From contig NW_019091408.1 in the NCBI RefSeq assembly GCF_001949145.1, positions 1,572,954-1,622,178 on the forward strand: 49,225 nt of DNA. The letters run 5' to 3'. The DNA is from Acanthaster planci (taxonomy: Eukaryota; Echinodermata; Asteroidea; Valvatida; Acanthasteridae). Of the stretch, positions 41,101 to 49,225 are shown one piece after another; the first letter of the stretch is position 1, and the number at the start of each line of letters is the position of its first letter. Under the pieces are notes generated by a model. It had not been told where the DNA came from. It saw only the letters and a program-made list of their open reading frames with translations, and did not search any database. The translations under genes and the position numbers were made by a program.

Positions 41101-44100
41101 TGTCCACTGTGGTGTGGTAATGGGCCATGGCCAAACCAAAAGGCGGAAAATTCCGGATTTGGATATGGCTTTACCTTGCATGGGATTTACTGGTACTTGG
41201 CAGGTTGTAAGAGTAAAGAAAGTCCTGCATGGCTCCTGTCCATTAGTAGATTTTAAAGATTCAGGAAGGTTCCTCACAGGAATCCATAGGGATTGACATG
41301 TTGCTCTGATTATCTGTTGATGATTTGATGCCTTGTGTATCATGATTCCACTTCTTGGATTTGTATATTTTGTGGCATACACTGTATGATGTGTTTTTCT
41401 TCCAGACGGATTTGCACTATTCTGTGTTATCAGTCCTGTTGAATCTATCAGACAGTCCAGTAAATGCGACATATACCGAGACACAGCATGTGCCCAAACA
41501 AAGTAGGTAGTGGAGAATTTTTTTCTCCATCCAGATGAAATATACAGTACTTAACAGGTTTACCAAACTTTGGCTTACTTTCCAACTTTTGCCTTCTGCA
41601 AATCATAGCTTCCAGGACTAAGGGCTCTCCAGCTTAATCCATATATCATGGGTCTGTATGCTGCTTCAAGAACACCATGTCCATGAACCTGTTGTCATCA
41701 TTGGGAGTATTTCCAGTTGGTCTTGAATCCCTGGATAATAACAGCTTTTAAATAACGCAAAGCCAGAGACGAAGTTGACTTCTGGAATAGGGTGTCAGGC
41801 TCGTTGTGTCCATCCTAAGGTCATACAGCCAAAAACAGTGGTGTTTATTGAGGAAATACTTTTGTTTTTAAGTAACCGGTGTCAACGTTTCTCCATGTTT
41901 CTTTGCTCGGTAGGAGAGGAAGACAAGTTTGACTGGGGTGCATTCCTTCAAGAAGGACTGGCCCCTATCCCTAGCTTCCAAGATTCCTCATCTGATGTAA
42001 GAATTCCCATATTTGTAATCCCATCAGTGATGAAACATATCTATTCAGTCTCAAAACTGATTCTGTGAGTTGCATCTTGAGCTGTCATTGGAATTTTGCT
42101 TCTTGGGACAGAACACTTCAAAATATTTGATTTTTCCCAAAGTTTCAAATTTATTTGTCAGACAATTTTAAAAGCTTTTAGTAATGTTAGTGATTATATT
42201 TATTGCATTTCCCAGGAATGGTCAGAAGAGGAAGTCCTGGATGACTCTGCAATTCAAGCTGACCAATCAGAAACCAGTCCCGCGGCTCTGCAGCATCCGA
42301 TTGGACACGCTGTCTCTGGGCACCCAATCAGGAGCCAGGGTTTCGGAGAGGGACATCGAGGGCGAAGCTGGCTTGCAAGGAATGTCATCGTGCAGTACTG
42401 GGAAGGGGACAGGGACAGCGCCCTCCAGGGTTTGCACAGTGCAGCCTCCTTGGCCAGCACATGGTACATTGCCTCGTTGGCCCTGTCAGCGCACAGATGC
42501 ACTCTGCAGGGCTGAAAATACCAAAATTGCCATTCTGTTAGGGCATTCGAACACCATGTGCTTCATCAAATGCTATCAGCATATCATCACTATTTTCACA
42601 AAGAGGTAAATTTCTCACCAGAGAGTAAACCTAGGTTACAAGAAAATCGCAGTTTAAGTTGGTCTTTTCAAATGCTTATTTCCTTAGTATTTAGCATGCC
42701 TTTGACTTAAACTGATGCTACTATATGAAAGAGGGGATCTTAAATAACACAAAACTGCCAGATACTGTAATATTTATAGAAGTCAATTAAATTGTTTATT
42801 TTGTAAACAAACAAATTTGCCTCTTTGTGACAACTCTAAAATTCATGCCACTTTTGTCTATTCGTAAAAACGCGTGTTATTTTGCTATAGCACATGCCAG
42901 GTGCAAACTGTTACATTTATATACTTTTCTGGCGTCAAATTCGCCTCTTTGTGAAAACAGCGAAATGAGTTTACCCATGAATTTTCCCTTTATTGCTAAC
43001 ACTATATGTATAGAAGACAAATTCGCCTCTTCGTGAAAATGTAAATTGCAGATCATCGTGATTTTGCTAAATTCAGTAGATTTGGTAAAAAAAGATTACA
43101 CCAAATTATAAGCATCGCATAGCCTAATTAGTTCTGCCAAAAAAACAGAAATGTGAAAAAGTCGTGACTTTGGGCCAAAGCGTCTCTTCGTGAAAACGGT
43201 GACAATTTGGTGCATATTCTTCATTGAGGTTTTTGTGTACATCAAGTTACAGATGCTGCCATCATTTTTGCCTGGGTGTGTTTGGCATACATGCTGGTAA
43301 CATAGAATGGCCCCTCGTGGCTTATTATGCTCAAATATCAACCTGAGGATTAAGGAGAAATTGTTTACAACAACATGGTAGGAAAATTCCTAGCCAAAAT
43401 GCCAATGTGTAGTTAAGGTAGACCAGACCCATCCATTTTCATTTTTTTGCACTTGGTCTGTAAATTGATTCGAGAATCGTTCCTGGCTTTCTTAGGCGAG
43501 CTTACGAGCAGCAGCGAGACCCCTTTGCCCCAGCAGGCGAGAGGTACACTTTGACAGAGACGCACATCATCCGGGAGACAATCTGGTAAGGCCATGAGCA
43601 TGATCACACCGGGCCCAAACATTAAATCTTGACTCCTCTTGGATCCTGTCTAATCCATTCGAGGTTTTTGTGGACTTTCAAGGATGCAGGAAGGTAGTTC
43701 CTACGCAGTTGGAGGTTTTTGAAGGAACAGCAAAGTTGAAGTTTGTAAAGTTTCCCTGCTATCTTGAAATGTTTGTCACTGCACCACTAAACCTCTTAAC
43801 TCTGGTTGCTTTGCTAAGCATGCTGTAAGTTAACAAGATAATATTATAACACAGCTGTTGCCCCACACTGTACATTCCCAAGGCTAAAGTACCATGTGGT
43901 GCACTGCATGACCTTGCAACAGCTTACGTACAGTGTGATGCTAGAGTTTCTGTTCTCTAGTCGACTCTCTGTGTATGTGGTGTACACAAATGATAATGAC
44001 GACAATGTAAATATGTAAAATGCACATAATGGGACTCCGTCAAGATGCCACATATTTTGCCCATGCGTACTTCATTGACGGACCAAAATATGGTGATATA

Positions 44101-47100
44101 CATGTACATGTATGTAGCAAAGTTTCTGTAATTTTCTCATCCCTTGACACTGACTTTCAATTTCCCAGGGTGTTGATGGGTGCAGAAACCTCCTTTGTTT
44201 ATCAACTCCACGACAGCAAGTTCACATCCAGGCAAGACATCCAGGTGTCACACCTCACCCCGGTAAGATTTACATGTAGGTTGTTACTTCTGAAGGACCT
44301 GTGTGCCAAGAAATGTCCAACCGTATTATCTGCTGACCAGGCAAAGGGTGTAATTAAGCCAGCGTATTGTTAGTTGTGTGAGAAAATTGCCTGAATGCCT
44401 CTCTGCAAGGCACAAAATAGTATATAAAGTCTTTAACTGAAGGCTTTTGCTTGCTATGGAGTGCTTGAGTTATGCTGTCCTTCCAAACTCAAGCATTAAT
44501 TTTTACTGACCATCTACAAAATACGGGCTATTCACAGTAGTGCGCCTCCACGAGTTTGCAACGCCTTGGCCAATCACTACGCATGACGTCTGTTGACCCT
44601 TTCCAACCGCGCGTTAGGTTGACATGTTTCATTCATTGTGATTGGCAAACACATTGCAAACCGTTGGAAGTGCGCTATTGTGAAACGCCCGTATTGATTC
44701 AACACAGCCTCTATGAACGTGTCACAGACAGGGATGCAGTCATTGTGATTTGAACAACTTGTGTTTATCTTATCTGTCCGACAGAAAGCTCTGCATGAGT
44801 TTACATCAAAACTTGCAGAGACATGCACAAATGCCTGGACATTGCAATCATTTGTGGACTCTATCAGGGCAGCACCAATGAGTTATATCAAAGCCAAAGG
44901 TATGGAAAAACATATTTCCTTGTTTTGTTGATATATTTGCTTCGAAACCCCTGAATCCATTATGTTAACGTTTAGACTGTAGTATTTTGAAAGACATTTT
45001 TAGGACTGTTGAAATCAAATGACTGAAGTGTGTGGGGTTGGAGCGACAATCATATTTTTAAAAAAATAACAATATGCCATTGATAATACTGTACAATTAT
45101 GGGCTATGTTATATCAGGGATTTGTACAGGTAGACACCCCAGTGGAGTTGCCTAAGCTTGGTGAAATTATTTATGAATTGTTTGGGAAAAAATACTAGTT
45201 ACCTTTAAATCTCTTGAAATGGAATGATGTTCAAATTGAAGCTTTTTACGGAAAGGTATTTAGATGATGCTGAATACTAATATAATACCTTTCTTGAACC
45301 AATTGAAGATGACCCGACAAGAGGACAGACTTTTGAGAGCTTTGCCGAGGCATTGTCTGTAATGTTGTGGGAGTTCCGCAAAGAGCTCACAGCTTGGGAG
45401 AGAGACATTGCGAAACAAGGTATCTCAAGAAATCAAGTTGGCTTTAGAAAGAAGCAAAAAATTTAAAATACTTCAAAGTGAAGAAGGGATATGATTACCC
45501 CAGACAATCAGGAGAAGAACGCTCATAGACTTTAGTGTGGAAATCGAACCCACAAACTCCTGCTTAACAGCACAGTTGTCTTACAACTTGGCCACCAAGC
45601 ATGCCGGGGGTCAGTCAGTAAGTTTGAGAGTATAAACACTGGTACTCACACAGTGCTTTATCATTTAAGTCTCCCAGCACTTCAGTATTACTTCCCATGC
45701 TCTTTGTGCCATGAGATCAGTCTCTGTTGCTTGCCAAATCAATACAATTAAATCTCTACCCTCCTAGGTACCCATTGTAAACTCCTGGATGGAAAGGGTC
45801 AATTGAGGTTAGGTGTCTTCCCCAAAGAACGCACAGACAAGGGTACCTCTGTGGTTCGAACCCATATAGCGTCAGGCATTTGTCAACCACCAAAACTACT
45901 GGACCACAACTCTCCTACGAGAAAGCATAGGATCAGTTTTGATACTGCCTTTTTCTTTTCTTTTTATCTTAGAAACGAGCTTGACCTTGTCCAAGTTTGC
46001 CGCTGACCTGGAGCCATGGGCGAAGAGACTGGCCCTGCTGGAACTGGTCTACCAAGCGGGGACGGCCCGGAACGAACCCGCAAGCTGCGCGCAGAGCACC
46101 TGGCTCCTACTGACAGCGCTCCAGGGGACCATCGAGGCAGAATACGAGCAAGGGACACACAGGGAAGAAAATGTAAGACACATTTCAGAGTACATCTCAA
46201 AAAGTCGGCATGTTCCTGCAGCCGATTTATGTCACATGGCTAAAGTTATCTGTAGTGTAGACTTAATGACAGGTCGTTAGATAGAGGTATTTTGTCAGTG
46301 AACTTCACTTGAAATCCAATGGCGTAGTTCTAGTATCAGTAACAAAAGTAGCCAAGTTTTGACTTAAGTATAAAGACTTGACAAATATATTCTCACACTG
46401 GTATTCCATCCCAACATTCTAGAGTCAACCTGTTCGGTCGGGCTGCATCCAAATCACAAGGCTGTGGCTAGTATTAACACACTCCATGGAAAATGGATAT
46501 TGCCACTAGCTAGTGAATTTCATAGAATCATACATTTTTGGCAGCCGTAGCCAAAAAATCCAGATGATGCTTTCTCGACTTGAGACTCATTTTGTTGGGC
46601 TGAGTCAAATCTGCTTTCTTTTTGTATTCTGTGTCAGGTATTGATATTACTACGGGTGTGGTTGGGGACGATCCGACCCTACATTCACTTCCTGGACAAT
46701 TGGCTGTCTGGGTACCCATTGTGTGACCCAGCACAGGAGTTTGTCATTCAAAGGTGGGTTGAAAATGACAGGATTCAAACCCACACCTGCTGAAATGATT
46801 TAACAGTGCTTTACCAATATGGCCAGTTTGACTGATTTCCCAAATTCTTACTTCACATTTTAAATCGTTGAATGGAGAGCACCTGTTTTGGGCCTTGTTT
46901 CAGAAATCCAGAAATAACGGTCAAGTCCCCAGATTTTTGGGAGAAGGCCTTCACCCTCCACCATTTCACACCTCCAAGTAAACATGGTACCACCCAGCTC
47001 CCCCAGTCAGGTGCACAGCCGTCTGGACCAGACCAAAGACAGAAGGAGGGGAGAGTCAGTGCAGGGCACTTGGAAAGGGTGGCAGTGCCCTCATTTCTGC

Positions 47101-48906
47101 AGCCTGTCTTGAGGCAGATTCTCCTGGCTGGCAAATGCATGGAGCTTCTGGAAAGTATGGGACAACTGTCTCTGGTCTGGAGGAAATATCATCCGGGTGA
47201 GTATGAGTTGGATTGCATCTCCAAAAATATAGGTCGAGTTCAGGCGGCCTGTTCTTGACACAGGTTTCTTGTTCTTGGGCTGGAACGGTGGGAACACGAC
47301 TCAAGAACACTGTTCTCGGAACAGGATCACACACCACCTCCTCGTCAGGGTTTTACAAGAACACACAGAAAACTTGTGAGATTTTGATTTTGAACAGGTG
47401 CAGACATTGCAAAAAGTAGAGTGATGGCTCACAAAGCCAGAGACAATAGGAAATTTTGAAAAAGTAACATTAATTATTCTTCATAACACAGAAATGAATG
47501 TTCCTGTTTAAACAGAAGAGAATTCAGCCCAACTTTCCAGACATTAACTCTCGAATAACGTAATGATGGGACGCCGCCATGTTGCATGTTGCTTGTCACT
47601 AACTACCACCGGTAACGCGTTGTATGTTCCTAGTGTTCAAGCGGCTGAACCAAGAATAGCAAATCGAGCTGTTCCTGAAGATACGAGAACAAGCTGCCCG
47701 AACTCAGCCAAATATATTTCTTTAATTCCAATTCCCCAAGTCTGTTGGAGGAAACTTGCTGAATTTCTGAAATTTGCCACTCTGCAGGAACCCAATGGCA
47801 TTAAATGGATCCATGCCTTGAAATGTTTCAGAATCACTTTTTGTGCATCTTTATGCTCTTCTTCAATGTAAGAAAACTGTTTGAAATCCTTTTGGATTGA
47901 AGTGTTATGAAATGTGTACTTTTGAAACACTAAAAGGTGTCCAAGTGTTTCCTGACAAGTGAGGGCGCTGCTGCTGTGATCTAAATCTGGGAAGACACTG
48001 TTCAGTTGACATGTTTTCGAGTTCCACTTTTCTACCTCAAATTTTCTCTTTAAAAACATTTCTGAGAGAAAGTTGCTCACTGGCATATTGCAATATATTT
48101 ACACAAGAATCAGTTGCTGAAGAAATGGAGATTTACTTCAGTGAAATGTGACAAATTGGGGCAATTTTTGTTTACAAATCAGTGCAACATTGAAGTCGAG
48201 TGCCTGGGATGACATCAAGGTTTTGTTCGTGATATGCCAACCATTAGAATAAAATTCCAAAAGGCTCCAGAATATGGATTAAAACAGCCACAAACAATTG
48301 TTTCAAACACACAGGTGCAGTTTCAAGGGTTGTCATAGAATAGTTTTATTACATGGTCCCTTTTAAACTTTTTAAGGGGAATCTAGTACATGTACTAAGT
48401 AATAATATCTGGACTCTACCTTCCTGAAATAATCCTTGAGAATTCTTCAAAGGCCACAAATCTTTCCATACCTGCTGATGGATTTTGAAGGATAAAGGAG
48501 GGATTGATATTCCCAAGGTAAAAATGAAACTGATTTTTGCACTTGTTTGGGGGTGACTTTGCTTTGGCTTGACAGAGATCATTTCAGATATAAAGATGGA
48601 GAGACCATCTGTTGACTGAAGTGGCTTCAGAAGTGTTTTCATGGTGTCTTTTCCAGAGAAGAGTACCGTTTATGACGACTTCTCTGAGTCTGTCAAGAAA
48701 CTTCTCTGCCCCCGTTCGTCAGACCTGGCTGGTGAGAAGACTGACACATCACATCCCCAGCCAAGCAGGAATACATCATCGGCTATTGTCTCCTTGACAG
48801 AGCTTCAGAACCTTGGCATCCGAGACCCCCTGATGGCGCACAACTTCCGAGACCTGTTCACTGAGCTGGAGTACTTCAGCACGGAGCCTTGCGCCGACAA
48901 TGAAAG
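35126..48906 (+). CDS. TUBGCP5: Gamma-tubulin complex component 5, first 14 coding exons (3' incomplete)
   Basis: Exons are 35126-35200, 40417-40526, 40758-40869, 41406-41502, 41914-41996, 42216-42463, 43496-43585, 44169-44262, 44785-44899, 45309-45419, 45973-46172, 46638-46753, 46904-47196 and 48657-48906. This gives 1994 nt with consistent phases, about 664 of an expected ~1000 aa. Landmarks shared with vertebrate GCP5 include SNFKFHRYLDVDSHKI, LSVLLNLSDSP, DKFDWGAFL, ERYTLTETHIIRETIW and RVWLGTIRPYIHFLDNW. The protein is a GRIP1/GRIP2 (Spc97/98) subunit of the gamma-tubulin ring complex that nucleates microtubules. The GRIP2 half lies beyond the window. An in-frame ATG at 35093 would add 11 residues; 35126 has the better Kozak context. 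The exon 6 donor is weak (TG|GTACAT). Intron 1 (5.2 kb) holds MITE copy R and a LINE scrap. Confidence 0.95.
35282..35380. repeat. Short copy of the GGAGCTCTGGAAGTGCCAT repeat
   Basis: CGGAGCTCTGGAAGTGCCAT and GACTTGTTGAGA match, in inverted orientation, the segment at about 38863-38902. It starts about 80 bp after TUBGCP5 exon 1. Confidence 0.65.
35561..36367 (-). mobile_element. MITE copy R, inverted relative to copy L, TUBGCP5 intron 1
   Basis: The ends TTAGCACCCTGTTATTAGG and ATAGGAACAGGGTGCTAA match copy L reversed. About 300 bp near 35815-36130 have no counterpart in copy L and are either an insertion here or a deletion there. With copy L it brackets the shared promoter. Confidence 0.85.
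36637..36834 (+). mobile_element. Non-LTR retrotransposon pol fragment
   Basis: A single frame encodes RRIYLYSKADFEGVKEDI, then ANWTAFKPSLLSA and HIPSWMSKHK, ending in a stop. These words are typical of the linker between endonuclease and reverse transcriptase in non-LTR elements. No flanking domain is present, so it is a scrap. It is unrelated to the fragment at 4636-5987. Confidence 0.65.
37985..38830. mobile_element. Inverted-repeat element with GATGTCGTCATCC arms
   Basis: The left arm (about 37985-38075, with GCTGACATCCTGAGATAATT and AACGACATCCTAAAAG) pairs with the right arm (about 38733-38830, CTTTTAGCATG through ATTATCTCAGGATGTCGACAT). Within each arm a GACATCC...GATAAATTATC module is itself repeated. 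It lies in TUBGCP5 intron 1 and has no coding capacity. Confidence 0.75.
38903..39424. other. TUBGCP5 intron 1, nothing recognised
   Basis: AT-rich intron sequence without identifiable exons or repeats beyond short ACATGTAC words. Confidence 0.5.
39425..39585 (+). repeat. Dispersed repeat with GTTGAGTTGTCTCAACAGTC core
   Basis: This is the best-preserved member of the family also seen at 480-600 and inverted at 29840-29960. It contains repeated CAAGTTGTC and GTCTGTCCATTTGAGGCACA. Confidence 0.7.
42592..43040. mobile_element. ~450-bp element with ATTTTCACAAAGAGG inverted ends
   Basis: Left ATTTTCACAAAGAGGTAAAT and the complement of right ATTCGCCTCTTCGTGAAAAT agree at 17 of 20 positions. Further inverted-orientation copies of the same word occur inside near 42811 and 42937, and outside near 43175. 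It lies in TUBGCP5 intron 6. Confidence 0.65.
45525..45935 (-). mobile_element. tRNA-derived SINE-like sequences in TUBGCP5 intron 10
   Basis: On the minus strand, about 45610-45525 reads TGGTGGCCAAGTTG (A-box-like), then GGGTTCGATTTCCAC (B-box-like). A second tRNA-like unit at about 45920-45857 ends in GGGTTCGAACC. Between them TAGGTACCCATTG and CTTCCCCAAAGAACGCACAG resemble the conserved core of widespread tRNA SINEs. There is no cloverleaf good enough for a functional tRNA. Confidence 0.6.
47197..48656. other. TUBGCP5 intron 13, no exon recognised
   Basis: It includes a segment near 48140-48260 (GTGCCTGGGATGACATCA) related to 19370-19430 (GCTCCCTGGGATGACATCA), an unclassified interspersed repeat. 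No coding exon was supported. Confidence 0.5.
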
Positions 48907-49225
48907 GTATGCATATACCCATAGATGGCTTCCAGATACATGTGTACTTAACCATGAAGACGCTGCCAAATATTCAAATATCAATGAGCCAGTTCAGTAT
49001 TCCAACTACATTTGCTCAGTATGAGGCTATCAAGAACAGCTACACACACTCACAATAGCCTGTCCCATTATTGCAGCCATACGCTGACTTATGCGTGCAC
49101 ATTATTCCTGAAAGACCTTGTTTTGTGAATACCGAACTGGCTCATCCTCTAATACCCCATGCAAGATCTACTTTTAGCCTTTTAGAGTCATAACTGCTTC
49201 GCGGACTTAACCACTTCGTGCCGGG
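48907..49225. other. Intron after TUBGCP5 exon 14, truncated by the window end
   Basis: It begins with the donor GTATGC. The last 19 bases, TTAACCACTTCGTGCCGGG, resemble an inner segment of the element at 21288-22091, so another copy may start here. Confidence 0.5.

Noticed and set aside
40801-41484. Long frames of about 150 codons on both strands
   Set aside because: They read through TUBGCP5 exons 3-4 and the intron between. The spliced exons explain the coding signal.
45525-45610. Functional tRNA gene
   Set aside because: A- and B-box-like words are present, but stems do not pair well and SINE core sequence lies beside it.
1-49225. CRISPR array, operons or bacterial genes
   Set aside because: Spliced animal genes throughout. 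The tandem repeats lack unique spacers and no cas genes occur.

Overview
This is an animal nuclear genome window. Genes are broken into many exons with GT-AG introns, intergenic and intronic DNA is full of short inverted-repeat transposons and tandem repeats, and ACATGTAC and AGGCCTA words are very common. The word usage and gene content suggest an invertebrate deuterostome (echinoderm, hemichordate or amphioxus). That placement is a guess, because no mitochondrial or rRNA gene is present to settle it.

Three protein genes can be assembled exon by exon. (1) A peroxisomal FMN-dependent 2-hydroxyacid oxidase (HAO family, + strand, 10122-23944, 8 exons, 356 aa, C-terminal SKL). (2) Ribosomal protein eS8/RPS8 (- strand, 34976-24942, 6 exons, 208 aa), whose introns 3 and 5 each carry a box C/D snoRNA on the sense strand. 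(3) Gamma-tubulin complex component 5 (TUBGCP5, + strand, first 14 coding exons from 35126 to 48906, cut by the window end). HAO and RPS8 are tail to tail, with poly(A) signals about 0.8 kb apart. RPS8 and TUBGCP5 are head to head, with start codons about 150 bp apart, so they very probably share one bidirectional promoter.

The left 10 kb has no intact gene. It holds a 102-bp tandem repeat, a degenerate duplicate of the RPS8 exon 2/intron 1 region lying 29 kb from the original, several MITE-like elements, and a broken non-LTR retrotransposon. Comparing the two RPS8-derived duplicates gives empty sites that define two insertions, one with 30-bp inverted ends and a TTA target duplication.

The most unusual object is in HAO intron 1: a 4.3-kb element (10764-15076) with short terminal inverted repeats, inserted into a 34-bp minisatellite. 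It contains only decayed genes resembling the capsid/virion-assembly block of Polinton (Maverick, adintovirus-like) elements. No polymerase, integrase or packaging ATPase is recognisable. It looks like an internally deleted Polinton derivative.

Two inverted copies of one MITE family (33942-34415 and 35561-36367) bracket the shared RPS8/TUBGCP5 promoter. Many other inverted-repeat elements, a tRNA-derived SINE and a second retrotransposon fragment lie in introns.
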